Shown: one piece after another, positions 53,436-61,803 of the stretch
How the letters are laid out: each line of letters begins with the position of its first letter
How positions within the stretch are numbered: position 1 is the first letter of the stretch
Assembly (NCBI RefSeq): GCF_000348905.1
Contig: NZ_AOFT01000001.1
Span: 186,001 to 250,000, forward strand
DNA length: 64,000 nucleotides
Reading direction: 5' to 3'
Source: Bhargavaea cecembensis DSE10
GTDB taxonomy: Bacteria; Bacillota; Bacilli; Bacillales_A; Planococcaceae
Translations under genes and position numbers: made by a program
Notes under the pieces: generated by a model
Told to the model about the DNA's origin: nothing
Database searches by the model: none
What the model saw: the letters and a program-made list of their open reading frames with translations, nothing else

Positions 53436-56165
53436 TTACCCGATCGAGAACAGGTCGTTCAGCTCTTCGTCGGTGAGTTCCGTGATCCAGGCGCCGGACT
53501 GGATCAGGTCGGCGGATAGGGCAGCTTTTTCGGCAATCATCTTGTCGATCTTTTCCTCGATCGTGCCGATCGTCACGAATTTGCGCACGTGCACAAAGCG
53601 GTCCTGTCCGATCCGGTAGGCCCGGTCGGTCGCCTGGTTTTCGACGGCCGGGTTCCACCACCGGTCCGCGTGGAGCACATGGTTGGCGGCCGTGAGATTC
53701 AGTCCGGTGCCGCCGGCCTTCAGCGACAGGATAAACACCGGGAAGCCGCCTGCCTGGAATTCCTCGACAAGGCTGTCTCGGCGGCCCTTCGGCATGCTGC
53801 CGGTCAGGAACGGCGCTTCGATGTCATAAAGACTGGACAGGCAGTGGCGGATCAGTTCGCCCATTCCGATGTACTGGGTGAAGATGAGCACCTGTTCGCC
53901 GCTGTCGACAATATCCGCGGTGAGCGTCATGATCCGCTCAAGTTTCTTGGAGCGGGCGAGCATCTCGTCCGGCTCGGCGAACGGCTCTTTCAGGAACAGC
54001 GCAGGATGGTTGCAGAGCTGTTTGAGGCGGCTGAGCATCTTCAGGATGATGCCGCGCCTGCGGAAGCCTTCCGCTTCCATGAGAGCCGCCTTCGTCTCGC
54101 CGATATAGCCTTCATAAAGCGCGGCCTGCTCCTCGGTGAGCGGCACGAACTCGTTTTCCTCGAGCTTGTCGGGAAGGTTGAGCTTGAGCGAAGGATCGGA
54201 TTTGGTCCGCCGGAGAAGGAACGGGGAGATCTTCGCACGAAGCCGCTGCATCTGCTTTTCCGAGCCGTCGCGCTCAATCGGACTGATGAACGCTTCCTGG
54301 AACTCCGAGAAGCGGCCGAGATAGCCCCGATGGATAAAGTCGAAGATCGCCCACAGTTCCGCGAGCCGGTTTTCGATCGGCGTGCCGGTCAGGGCGATGT
54401 GGTGCCGGCCCCTGAGCTTCCGGACAGCCCTGGACTGCTTGGTCTGCATGTTCTTGATGTTCTGCGCCTCGTCCAGCGAGACCGCATCCCATTCCATCGC
54501 CGTCAGTTCCTCATGGTCCTGCATGAACGTGCCGTACGTCGTCAGGACAAGCCCGTTGCCGAGCGCACCCAGTGCGGCTTCCAGTTCATCGCCCTTCAGG
54601 CGGGAAGTGCCGTAGTGGACGAGGACCGGATGTTCCGGGGCGAACCGCTGGAGCTCTTTTTGCCAGTTTCCGATGACCGACGTCGGGCAGATGATGAGGG
54701 AAGGGGCTTCCGCCGTTCCGGATTCCCTGGCATGGAGCAGATAGGCGATCAGCTGAACCGTCTTGCCGAGCCCCATGTCGTCCGCCAGAACCGCACCGAA
54801 TCCGTGTTCCCGCATAAAGATGAGCCAGTCGAACCCTTTCTGCTGATAGGGCCGGAGTTCAGCTTGCAGTCCCCTGGGTACAGGTGTTTCCGGGATGCCT
54901 TCCTTGCTGCGGATCCGCTCGACCGCATCTTTGAGAGAATGCTGGAGGAGGAAGTCAAACAGCGGATCGTCTTCGTCCTCGTCTTCCGGTTCGGGGCGTC
55001 CCGCGCCGATCTCTTCTTCGAGGTCCCGGAACAGGAGGTCCTTGACGGTCCAGCCGCTTTTCTCGGCTGTCTCCATCATTTCGCGGATGCGTGCGAGCCA
55101 GGCGGCATCCAGCCGGAACCATTCGTCGCCCGCGCGGATGAACTCGCGCTTTTCCTCGACGAGCTGCTTGAACTGTTCTGCGGGAATATCAGCACCTCCG
55201 AGGGAAAACGTCCAGTTGAAGCTGAGCGCGTCGTCCAGGCGGGCATTGCCGGATGAACCGGCCGAAGCGGAGGCGCGCACACGCACACGCCGTTCCGCGG
55301 CTTCCCGGAGCCAGCCGGGAAGGATGACGTCGATATCCAGCGCCTGCAGGAGCGGCAGATCGTCTTTCAGGAATTCCCGGACTTCATGGTCTTCGAGCGG
55401 GAAAGCAATAAACGAGCCGTCCCCGCCGCCATCGTCCACGGAGAGGACGGTCCGGATTCTGGTCTGCATTCCGGAAACCGTGCCGGCAAAGGGCTTCCAC
55501 TTTTTCGGCAGTGACTCTGATGGAGGCTTTGCGACCTTCGCGGCAGCCGGTGTCCAATGCGTGCCGGTTTTCGGATTCACGAGGATGCTCTCCAGCATCC
55601 ATCCGCCATCCTCATCTTCGGGTTCCGACAGCCGGAGCGCCATGCGGAAGGGAAGGGGAACGTCCGTTGCTTCGGAAGCCTCCGACCGGCGGAAGCGAAT
55701 GACGTCTTCCAGGCGGTCCTGCCCAATGCCGCCCTCGGCCAGAATTTCGGAAAAGACCCGGCCAAGGAGGCGGGCGGCTTCCTCGGAGACGCCTTCCGCG
55801 ACCTTCAGCGAACCGTCCGGAGCCCCGATGATCCGGGGCAGTCCCGGTTCCCGGTAAATGGATGCGGCTTCTTTGAAGATGCCGATCCACTGCTCGTCTT
55901 CATCCGACTTCCCGAGAAAACGGACAAACGGATGAGGATCTCCGAACGACTCGACAATTTCACGGCTTCCTGCCCGGACCGCGCCGTCCCTGTCCTCGAT
56001 CAGCAGGCCCATATAAGAGCGCGTATGGCTGAAAAAGAGCAGCTCCTTCAGAGGCCGGCTTCCGATAAAGTCGCCGGAACCGTCAAACCCTGCAAGCAGA
56101 AATCCTCCGTCCGGCGATTCGCTGACGGACAGGCGGATGTCGCGGTTCAGTGTGAGCGGCTTCAT
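53436..56165 (-). CDS. ywqA: SNF2-family helicase (YwqA)
   Basis: A 909-residue SNF2/Rad54-type ATPase. The N-terminal ~420 residues form a bacterial SNF2-associated domain. The DEAD-like half holds DDMGLGKTVQLIAYLL (motif I), LTTYGTF and DEAQNIKN (motif II), and LTGTPIENRL (motif III). The helicase C-terminal half ends with SLKAGGTGLNLTAANHVLHAD (in part) and RAYRIGQ. Its start overlaps the end of the SWIM gene by 4 bases, so the two proteins probably work together on DNA or nucleoprotein; the substrate is unknown. Order ywqB-ywqA is that of B. subtilis. Confidence 0.93.
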   Translation of the reverse strand: MKPLTLNRDIRLSVSESPDGGFLLAGFDGSGDFIGSRPLKELLFFSHTRSYMGLLIEDRDGAVRAGSREIVESFGDPHPFVRFLGKSDEDEQWIGIFKEAASIYREPGLPRIIGAPDGSLKVAEGVSEEAARLLGRVFSEILAEGGIGQDRLEDVIRFRRSEASEATDVPLPFRMALRLSEPEDEDGGWMLESILVNPKTGTHWTPAAAKVAKPPSESLPKKWKPFAGTVSGMQTRIRTVLSVDDGGGDGSFIAFPLEDHEVREFLKDDLPLLQALDIDVILPGWLREAAERRVRVRASASAGSSGNARLDDALSFNWTFSLGGADIPAEQFKQLVEEKREFIRAGDEWFRLDAAWLARIREMMETAEKSGWTVKDLLFRDLEEEIGAGRPEPEDEDEDDPLFDFLLQHSLKDAVERIRSKEGIPETPVPRGLQAELRPYQQKGFDWLIFMREHGFGAVLADDMGLGKTVQLIAYLLHARESGTAEAPSLIICPTSVIGNWQKELQRFAPEHPVLVHYGTSRLKGDELEAALGALGNGLVLTTYGTFMQDHEELTAMEWDAVSLDEAQNIKNMQTKQSRAVRKLRGRHHIALTGTPIENRLAELWAIFDFIHRGYLGRFSEFQEAFISPIERDGSEKQMQRLRAKISPFLLRRTKSDPSLKLNLPDKLEENEFVPLTEEQAALYEGYIGETKAALMEAEGFRRRGIILKMLSRLKQLCNHPALFLKEPFAEPDEMLARSKKLERIMTLTADIVDSGEQVLIFTQYIGMGELIRHCLSSLYDIEAPFLTGSMPKGRRDSLVEEFQAGGFPVFILSLKAGGTGLNLTAANHVLHADRWWNPAVENQATDRAYRIGQDRFVHVRKFVTIGTIEEKIDKMIAEKAALSADLIQSGAWITELTDEELNDLFSIG

Positions 56166-57751
56166 GACAGCAGTCCCCCTTTCTCCAGTTCTTCCATGAG
56201 TGCGCGGAGCCGCTGGTGGCGACGCCGCAGTGCTCCGACGTAGCCGGACCACCATTCGGCCCGTCCGGCTTTTTTCGCGGCGCGTTTCATCTTTTTCAGG
56301 ATCCGGACGGCTTCCCGGTAGTTTTGCCGGCTTTTCTGGGCGATCTGCTCTTCCACATGGACGTTCATGAGGAAAATGGCTTCCATCGGGGCTTCGTCGA
56401 TCATCGTCTTTAGCCCGGTCCGTTCAATCCGCTCAAGGCTGGAACGGTTCAGGTGATGGTACGCCGCCCATTCCCGGTAGTGGTCGCGGCTGAGAAGGAA
56501 TTCCGCATACTCGGCTTCCGCGGCGCTGCCGCAGCGGAACAGGATGTCTGCCGCCGTTTCATCGGGCACGTCCGTCTCCCGGCAAAGGTCGGCCAGTCTC
56601 CCGGCCGCGGTGCGCTGGTCGAGGAACGATACGGATTCCATATAGTTCCCGATTTGAGGAACAAGCGACATGAGGAGATTCCGTGCTTCATCGGCATGGC
56701 CGTTTTCCGCAAGGCTGGATGCCATGTCCAGATAGGAAGGGAAAAGCGGCAGATCGTTTTCTGAAAGCGGGGCATCCAGGCCCGTGGCCGGAACGCCTGA
56801 CAGCACTTCCAGATAAGCGGTCATGAGCCGGAGGGCAGGCGGCTTTTCGCCTTCCTCATTCATCCTTCGAAGCGTACCGAGCTCACGCTGCCTGGCATCG
56901 CTTCCGCTGAAAAGCGATTCCCACATCTCACGGTAGACGGACAGCCACCGGCCCTGGGCATTTTCAGCGGAAAGGGTCAGTGTCCGGATCAGTTCCTCCA
57001 GATCATGATAAAACGGGTCGGCAGCGAACAGGCGGCGGCTGGTGGAAAGTAGCTTCAGCTCGTCCCGGATGCCGTCTGTAAGCTGATCGAGCAGGCGCCC
57101 GTACTGCCACCGGTCATAACCGATCGAGAAACCGCCCGCCGGCGCGCCGGCAGTGACTGCACGCAGGCCGAACAGCCCGGAATACAGGCGGAAAAGCGGC
57201 TTCCATTCCTGCTCGAGCGGCTCCGCCTCCCGCACCTGCTGGCGGTAGAGCGTGACTGCAGAGGAAATCATATGGAACGGGACATTGTCCCCGATCGAAG
57301 GGAAGGTGCCCGTGAGCTGATCGAACACCTCCCGCCACGCTTCCGGCGTCTTTTCCGCAGTCCGTGACGGAGCGGCGGTCTGGGTTGCCGACTGGCGCCA
57401 TTCCGCCAGCCACTCCGACAGCGAGGCGAAGCGCTGGTAAAGCGCGAAATAGGCGGCCGTCGTATGCTCGCATCCCTTGTCGCCGTGGACACTGCATACC
57501 GCCCGCGGATTGTACAGGCGGATTTCCGCTTCCGGCTGAGGGTAGCCGGGGAAGGCAAACCGGACGATTCCGGTCTGGTCGGACTGGAGAAGCCGCAGCC
57601 AGTCGTTGCGGACCATCATCGCCGCCTGACGGAACCGCCGTTCCCTCACTTCGTGCGTGACAGGCAGCCGTTTTTGCTGCTCCATTGCATCCATTATTTC
57701 CGTTCTATATATATCGGCGACTTCCGTAAGCTGATCGATCAATGAAAACAC
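56162..57751 (-). CDS. ywqB: SWIM zinc-finger domain protein (YwqB)
   Basis: A 529-residue helical protein that partners the SNF2 ATPase. The zinc-finger region near residues 85-100 reads VCSVHGDKGCEHTTAAYFAL: the final Cys-x-His of the SWIM pattern (CxCx(n)CxH) is present, but the second Cys is replaced by Val, with a His next to it. The rest is rich in Arg, Leu and Trp and has no catalytic motif. The start is uncertain: GTG at 57751 or TTG at 57742, neither with a strong ribosome site. Translation is coupled to ywqA. Confidence 0.85.
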   Translation of the reverse strand: MFSLIDQLTEVADIYRTEIMDAMEQQKRLPVTHEVRERRFRQAAMMVRNDWLRLLQSDQTGIVRFAFPGYPQPEAEIRLYNPRAVCSVHGDKGCEHTTAAYFALYQRFASLSEWLAEWRQSATQTAAPSRTAEKTPEAWREVFDQLTGTFPSIGDNVPFHMISSAVTLYRQQVREAEPLEQEWKPLFRLYSGLFGLRAVTAGAPAGGFSIGYDRWQYGRLLDQLTDGIRDELKLLSTSRRLFAADPFYHDLEELIRTLTLSAENAQGRWLSVYREMWESLFSGSDARQRELGTLRRMNEEGEKPPALRLMTAYLEVLSGVPATGLDAPLSENDLPLFPSYLDMASSLAENGHADEARNLLMSLVPQIGNYMESVSFLDQRTAAGRLADLCRETDVPDETAADILFRCGSAAEAEYAEFLLSRDHYREWAAYHHLNRSSLERIERTGLKTMIDEAPMEAIFLMNVHVEEQIAQKSRQNYREAVRILKKMKRAAKKAGRAEWWSGYVGALRRRHQRLRALMEELEKGGLLS

Positions 57752-57814
57752 CGCTTTCTATGGGGTGATTTCCTGCGTGGCGGCAAAGCCGCACGCCAGA
57801 AAATCCGATAAACT

Positions 57815-57874
57815 AAAAAAGGCTGTCCCTCCATTATACGATGCCTGGAAACAATCGTAAACGGAGGGACCGCC
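57815..57874 (-). terminator. Terminator of the XRE gene (minus strand)
   Basis: On the minus strand GTCCCTCC..TACGAT pairs with ATCGTA..GGAGGGAC, and GGCTTTTTT-type sequence (complement of 57815-57822) ends it. The ywqBA promoter lies inside the hairpin. Confidence 0.8.
57833..57861 (-). promoter_or_regulatory. ywqBA promoter inside the upstream terminator
   Basis: On the minus strand TTTACG (57856-57861), a 17-base spacer and perfect TATAAT (57833-57838). The -35 lies in one arm of the XRE terminator hairpin and the -10 in the other. The leader to ywqB is about 75 bases. Confidence 0.7.
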
Positions 57875-57881
57875 GATTCTC

Positions 57882-58328
57882 TTAAGAGTGTCCGCTGCGG
57901 TTCATGTCTTTGAAGATGTCCAGCATTCGCCTGGTCACCGACAGCATCTCTTTCCGTGTTTTGGGATCCTGCCCGGAGACAAAGGAGATCAGCTCCCGCA
58001 GCTCGCCCGATTGCTCGATCACTTCACCATAGGATCTTGCAAACGAGGCGTAATAGCGTGCCTGTGCCTCCCGGGCCTCCTCGAGCAGCCGGGCCGTGTC
58101 CCGTCCCCCTGCGCCGTATGGCCTGCCGAGCATCATGGCGAGGAATTGCTCATCGGTCATACCGAACACTTCCTTCGCCTTGACGAGCAGGTCATTCGGG
58201 AAGTCCCGCTTCCCGAGCTCATAGTTGGACAGCACGGCCGGTTCCACACCAAGCCGGTAAGCCATTTCTCTCTGCTTGATGCCGAGCACATCTTCACGGT
58301 ATTCCCTGAATTTATCCTGGATCGCCAC
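57882..58328 (-). CDS. XRE-family transcriptional regulator
   Basis: A 148-residue regulator with an N-terminal helix-turn-helix (about residues 8-62: DVLGIKQREMAYRLGVEPAV, then YELGKRDFPN). The C-terminal helical half (RDTARLLEEAREAQARYYA) probably mediates dimerisation. It starts at GTG with AAAGGGGG upstream. It faces an orphan gene across a 178-base region that contains two 19-bp palindromes, so autoregulation and control of the facing gene are likely. It is not a recognised orthologue of SinR or other named regulators. Confidence 0.82.
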   Translation of the reverse strand: MAIQDKFREYREDVLGIKQREMAYRLGVEPAVLSNYELGKRDFPNDLLVKAKEVFGMTDEQFLAMMLGRPYGAGGRDTARLLEEAREAQARYYASFARSYGEVIEQSGELRELISFVSGQDPKTRKEMLSVTRRMLDIFKDMNRSGHS

Positions 58329-58394
58329 GATCCCATTCCCCCTTTGGGCCGTTCATGGACCCAAAATAACGGTTGGAAGGTGAGCATCCGGATT

Positions 58395-58435
58395 AATCAA
58401 CAAAATGTTGATTGTAAATCATCATTTTGTCGATT
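58395..58435. promoter_or_regulatory. Two 19-bp palindromic operator candidates
   Basis: Box 1 (58395-58413) is the perfect palindrome AATCAACA-AAA-TGTTGATT. Box 2 (58417-58435), read on the minus strand, is AATCGACA-AAA-TGATGATT, 17 of 19 identical. Centres are 22 bp apart, about two helical turns, so dimers would bind the same face. They lie between the divergent XRE gene and the gene at 58507. A TATGAT at 58465-58470 may be the -10 of the latter. Confidence 0.75.
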
Positions 58436-58506
58436 TAAGTCTATAAATTAACGAATATTGTAAATATGATGATAACAATGAAATGGTGACGAAAGGAGTG
58501 TGCGCG

Positions 58507-58875
58507 ATGACACGGTACGAAATCAGGTTAACCGGAAAAAAAGACGGGATCAGGCCGGGGAAGTGGCGGCTGATTGAAAGGAAGGGAGGAGGGGAGACCG
58601 GCTATAAGGTGGTCATGGAAGGAGACGGAGATTACATCCGTCTGCCGGGGATGGATTATGGCCCGTTCCGCCTGAGCAATGTGAGCATGGATTTCGCCGA
58701 GCAGGTCATCGTCTTTCACAAGCCCGCCGAAGATCATCAGCTTTTCCGGGAGACCGGACACGCATTCCTGTCGTCCTATGTCATGGAATTCGGGGAAGAC
58801 GGCTTCGGCTTCTTCGTGCACGGCAGCCGGCGGTCCCGAAAAAAGAGCCCGAAAAGTCCGGGACGCAGCGAATAA
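58507..58875 (+). CDS. Orphan protein of unknown function, 122 residues
   Basis: A 122-residue protein beginning MTRYEIRLTGKKDGIRPGKW, with GAAAGGAGTG upstream of the ATG. The N-terminal half looks beta-rich (alternating pattern around GYKVVMEGDGDYIRLPGMDYG in part), the middle is helical and the C-terminus is a basic, Ser/Lys-rich tail (GSRRSRKKSPKSPGRSE), which suggests nucleic-acid contact or disorder. There is no membrane segment or known motif. It faces the XRE regulator across the palindromic boxes and ends in its own terminator, forming a compact regulated unit. Confidence 0.65.
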   Translation: MTRYEIRLTGKKDGIRPGKWRLIERKGGGETGYKVVMEGDGDYIRLPGMDYGPFRLSNVSMDFAEQVIVFHKPAEDHQLFRETGHAFLSSYVMEFGEDGFGFFVHGSRRSRKKSPKSPGRSE

Positions 58876-58883
58876 AAAAGACA

Positions 58884-58908
58884 CCGGGCCTCAAGCCCGG
58901 ATTATTTT
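58884..58908 (+). terminator. Terminator of the orphan gene
   Basis: Stem CCGGGC / GCCCGG, loop CTCAA, then ATTATTTT. Confidence 0.85.
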
Positions 58909-58974
58909 GTATGCGCTTTCATATAATTATGGTAAACTGTTGATAACGGAATATTTAGAAAAGGAGGGAGCCCC

Positions 58975-59427
58975 ATGCTGCACATCCAAAGAATGAAGCC
59001 ATTTTACGTTACGCAGGAACAGGCGAAGGTGAAGTTGGTCTTTGAGTATCAGTACTTCACGATCAAAAAAGGTGAAGAGCTTTTTCATTTCATTCCGGCG
59101 GAGGGGAAAGAAATCCACATCAACCTCCAAAACCTTCAAGTCGAAAACCTCGGTGACATCTTTGTTTTCCAGAAAGGCAGCCGCTTCATCCGCCTCCCGC
59201 TTTATCAGTTGCTGCTCATATCAGATATCCATACCCATCTCAAAGAAATCCTGCAGGGGGCGGACATTATGGAAAATGACCCGCTGCTGCTCGAACCCGG
59301 TGAAGCGGAAAACCTGATCGAAGAACTTGAACGGATGAACCTGCTGAACCTGATCGACCGCGCGCTCGAACAAGGAGACCGGGACCTCTTCCACCATCTG
59401 ACCGGACAGTTGAACGGAACTTTATAA
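58975..59427 (+). CDS. IDEAL-domain protein
   Basis: A 150-residue protein. The last ~30 residues (LNLIDRALEQGDRDLFHHLT) match the IDEAL domain, a short helical motif named after its sequence and found in YpiB-like proteins of Bacillales. The N-terminal ~100 residues look beta-rich (VKLVFEYQYFTIKKGEELFH, GSRFIRLPLYQLLL) and are not recognised. AAAAGGAGGGAG precedes the ATG. Function unknown; IDEAL proteins are suspected to be adaptors. Confidence 0.75.
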   Translation: MLHIQRMKPFYVTQEQAKVKLVFEYQYFTIKKGEELFHFIPAEGKEIHINLQNLQVENLGDIFVFQKGSRFIRLPLYQLLLISDIHTHLKEILQGADIMENDPLLLEPGEAENLIEELERMNLLNLIDRALEQGDRDLFHHLTGQLNGTL

Positions 59428-59442
59428 AATAGATGAATTTTA

Positions 59443-59474
59443 AAGAACCCGCCGTGAGGTCTACGGCGGGTTCT
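59443..59474 (+). terminator. Hairpin terminator of the IDEAL gene
   Basis: Perfect 13-bp stem AAGAACCCGCCGT / ACGGCGGGTTCTT with a 6-base loop. Only two Ts follow outside the stem, so part of the U-tract would be within the stem. Confidence 0.65.
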
Positions 59475-59498
59475 TGGCATTGGGCGGTCGTTTTGGCC

Positions 59499-59540
59499 AG
59501 TATGTCAACGTCTCACTCCAATACGTCAGCGTCCCTTCCA
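59499..59540. repeat. Two tandem 21-bp repeat units (array 4)
   Basis: Units begin at 59499 and 59520. The shared core is TCA[A/G]CGTC[T/C]C at the same phase as array 3. On the plus strand they read YVNVSLQ and YVSVPS. It is more degenerate than the other arrays and lies in a 291-base gap after the IDEAL gene; the rest of the gap (59541-59718) shows no clear element apart from a weak TAAAGT -10. Confidence 0.65.
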
Positions 59541-59718
59541 TGACAGCGCCTTCTCCCCGGCTCCGCAACACCCTACCCATTTTCCTGCCGAATAAACGCA
59601 CTTTTTGACAGATAATCCGCTCGTCCTGTGTCGTTTGGATGGTTACAAAACGGCTTTAATTTGGTAAAGTTGAAGGGTGTAAGCTATTAACCTATCGGGC
59701 TTGAAGGGATATGGATGT

Positions 59719-60411
59719 ATGTTCTTTGAATTCAAATTCTGGCGTTTCCTGCTGAATCAGCGGGAACTGACGGACCGGATGGACGGGAGCGCGATGAAAG
59801 GCTTCCGATGGCGGGTGGCCGGGCTGTTCATCTCCGCAGCCGTCCTGTATGCCCTGATGGACATGTGGGGCATCGGGTCACGGGGCCTCACGCCGATCGC
59901 CGTGGCCGGGGCGGAGGAAACGTTCGCCCTCAGGCGGATCCTGTCACTCGCAGCCGCGATCCTCTGGTCTGTCCTTTATACGGCGTTCCATGTGTATGGC
60001 GTCGCGTTCATCCTACATAAGCTGACAAATGCCGAATACCGGAAGCTCATTGTTCTGCAGCTGTTCGTGACAGCGATCCTGCTCCTCGAGAAAGCGGTCG
60101 TGTTTGCGATCTTCCTGACCGGCGGAGCGGCTACGCCGGTTTCGCCGCTGTCATTCGGCCCGCTTGCATCGACATTCCTGACGTATCCGTTCCTGATCTA
60201 CTTCCTGAACCAGCTAAGTGTCGGGACCGCGCTTGTCGTGGCCTACCAGTTCCGGTTTATCCGCCAGCTGCTGCCGGAAGCCGGCCGGAGCCTTTTGTGG
60301 ATCCTTCTCGGCCTCCAGGTGCTCATGGCGCTTGCCGTGTCCCTTTATGGGATGATTCCGGCGGAGCGGCTGTTCACGGAACTTTTCGGAGGAGGTGGGT
60401 CGGTTGAATAA
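59719..60411 (+). CDS. Multi-pass membrane protein paired with an HlyD-like adaptor
   Basis: A 230-residue protein with about five hydrophobic segments (near residues 30-47, 70-95, 110-135, 150-170 and 195-215) and an N-terminal soluble stretch (MFFEFKFWRFLLNQRELTDR). The pattern resembles Yip1-type membrane proteins, but that is a weak call. Its last 8 bases overlap the next gene, so the two are co-translated and probably form a membrane complex. The ATG at 59719 lacks a strong ribosome site; a second ATG at 59701 is less likely. Confidence 0.6.
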   Translation: MFFEFKFWRFLLNQRELTDRMDGSAMKGFRWRVAGLFISAAVLYALMDMWGIGSRGLTPIAVAGAEETFALRRILSLAAAILWSVLYTAFHVYGVAFILHKLTNAEYRKLIVLQLFVTAILLLEKAVVFAIFLTGGAATPVSPLSFGPLASTFLTYPFLIYFLNQLSVGTALVVAYQFRFIRQLLPEAGRSLLWILLGLQVLMALAVSLYGMIPAERLFTELFGGGGSVE

Positions 60412-61699
60412 GCTGGGGAATATCGCCGTGGCGGTTGCCGTCACCGCTTTTATCGCAACGAACCTCATGCTGCTGTACGGCCAGAAGAGCCTGATTCCGA
60501 AATATGTCTATGCGCCTGAAACAGAGCGCATGGTCGCCGCGGACTATGCAGATAAACTGCCCAAGGAGGCGTTCGTCGTTCCGGATACGGTCTACACGGC
60601 GTATGTCGATGGTGATGCCACTGTTGAAGAATGGCTCGTCAAGGAAGGGGAGCCGGTCACGGCGGGCCAGCCGATCGCAAAGCTGGACGCGGGCCGGATG
60701 GAAGGCCAGCGATCGGTCTGGCAGTCCGAACAGAGTGCGCTTGAAGCCCAGGAACGTGAGCTGGAGTCCACACTGAGCCAGCTGGAGCGGGAACGCCGCT
60801 CTGCGCAGTCCGGTTCCAACTCCAACACGAATGAACGGTTTGGCAACAGCGGCACCGATAGCGACAGCCCGATTGTCGACCTGAGCGTCGATGTCAATGT
60901 CGACGTTCCGCAGGAAGGGGCCTATGCCCATGCCATCACCGCAGTGGAAAACCAGCTTGCGGACATCCGGCGACAGCTGACGGTCGTTGAGGCCCAGCTG
61001 GAGCAAAGCGGGGAATCCCCTTCACTGGTCAGCCCGGTTGAAGGGACTGTGGCCAAGGTCCACCGGCAGGGTGAGCAGCTGGCCGTAGATGTCTATTCAT
61101 CCGAGCGGACGATCCTGACGTATGCCGCAGGCGAGGAGTGGCAGGACATCCAGCAGGGGGATCGCGTGTTCATCCAGGCGCCCGGCCTTGATGCCGCCAT
61201 CGAAGGCAGTGTGTATTCGGTCTCTGAAGTCGAGGCCCCGGAGTCGAAATGGCTCGACACCTACCGTGATCTCGACAAACAGGATGTCAGCAATCCGCTG
61301 GCTTACTACGAGGTGCGGATCCTGCCGAATGAGGACGTCGGCACGCTTCCGTTCGCAAACAATGTCAACGCCGTCATCTACACGGAAGAGGCGTTCGACG
61401 CGGTCGCGGTGAAGACGGCCGCCCTCAGCGGCAAGTACAGGGACGAAGCGATCGCCACGGTCATCGACGGCGAAGGCTATGCAGTAAGCGTCCCGGTCAT
61501 CACACCGTTTGACTGGAAAGGGCAGAGCGTCATCACGGACAACCTGTATGCGGGTGACTTCGTGATTACGGGCCCGATCTATGACCGGAATGTCTCGCCT
61601 CCTGCCGTCATCCTTCCGATGCCGCTGGAGTGGCCGTCCAAAGAAGAATGGAAAGCCCATGACTGGCGCGATTACATGCGTTTCGTGTTATTCCAATAA
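60404..61699 (+). CDS. HlyD/RND-type membrane-fusion adaptor
   Basis: A 431-residue protein with one N-terminal membrane helix (about residues 4-24), a lipoyl-like half-motif (VEEWLVKEGEPVTAGQPIAK near 65-85), a coiled coil of Gln/Glu/Arg-rich sequence interrupted by an Asn/Ser linker (about 100-200), the second lipoyl half (SPVEGTVAKVHRQGEQL near 210) and a beta-barrel end. Such adaptors usually link a transporter to the outside; here no transporter ATPase is adjacent, only the membrane protein before it. It starts at TTG with GGAGGAGGTG upstream. Confidence 0.8.
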   Translation: MNKLGNIAVAVAVTAFIATNLMLLYGQKSLIPKYVYAPETERMVAADYADKLPKEAFVVPDTVYTAYVDGDATVEEWLVKEGEPVTAGQPIAKLDAGRMEGQRSVWQSEQSALEAQERELESTLSQLERERRSAQSGSNSNTNERFGNSGTDSDSPIVDLSVDVNVDVPQEGAYAHAITAVENQLADIRRQLTVVEAQLEQSGESPSLVSPVEGTVAKVHRQGEQLAVDVYSSERTILTYAAGEEWQDIQQGDRVFIQAPGLDAAIEGSVYSVSEVEAPESKWLDTYRDLDKQDVSNPLAYYEVRILPNEDVGTLPFANNVNAVIYTEEAFDAVAVKTAALSGKYRDEAIATVIDGEGYAVSVPVITPFDWKGQSVITDNLYAGDFVITGPIYDRNVSPPAVILPMPLEWPSKEEWKAHDWRDYMRFVLFQ

Positions 61700-61714
61700 G
61701 CCATTTAAGGGAAG

Positions 61715-61739
61715 GCCGTCCGCTTTTGCGGGCGGCTTT
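61715..61739 (+). terminator. Terminator of the adaptor operon
   Basis: Stem GCCGTCCGC / GCGGGCGGC, loop TTTT, then a short TTTC tract. Confidence 0.7.
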
Positions 61740-61743
61740 CGGT

Positions 61744-61768
61744 GTTTAGCCTCCTGTTCAGCGGGTAA
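61744..61768 (+). promoter_or_regulatory. Sigma-B type promoter of the stress gene
   Basis: GTTTAG (61744-61749), 13 bases, GGGTAA (61763-61768), close to the general-stress sigma-B consensus GTTTAA-N12-14-GGGTAT. The gene it precedes belongs to a stress-induced family. Confidence 0.7.
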
Positions 61769-61803
61769 TCTCAGACTAGACTGCTAAAGGAGGCGTTAGG
61801 AAA

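Noticed and set aside
53248-53619. Open frame through array 3 as a real protein with INVS repeats
   Set aside because: It has no ribosome site at its start and runs antisense into the end of ywqA; the frame is open mainly because of high GC and the repeat.
53589-55256. 555-codon plus-strand frame inside ywqA
   Set aside because: Antisense shadow of a GC-rich gene; no ribosome site and no domain, while the ywqA frame carries all SNF2 motifs.
57882-58875. The XRE and orphan pair as a toxin-antitoxin system
   Set aside because: The genes are divergent, not co-transcribed; the orphan has no toxin-like motif and is larger than usual.
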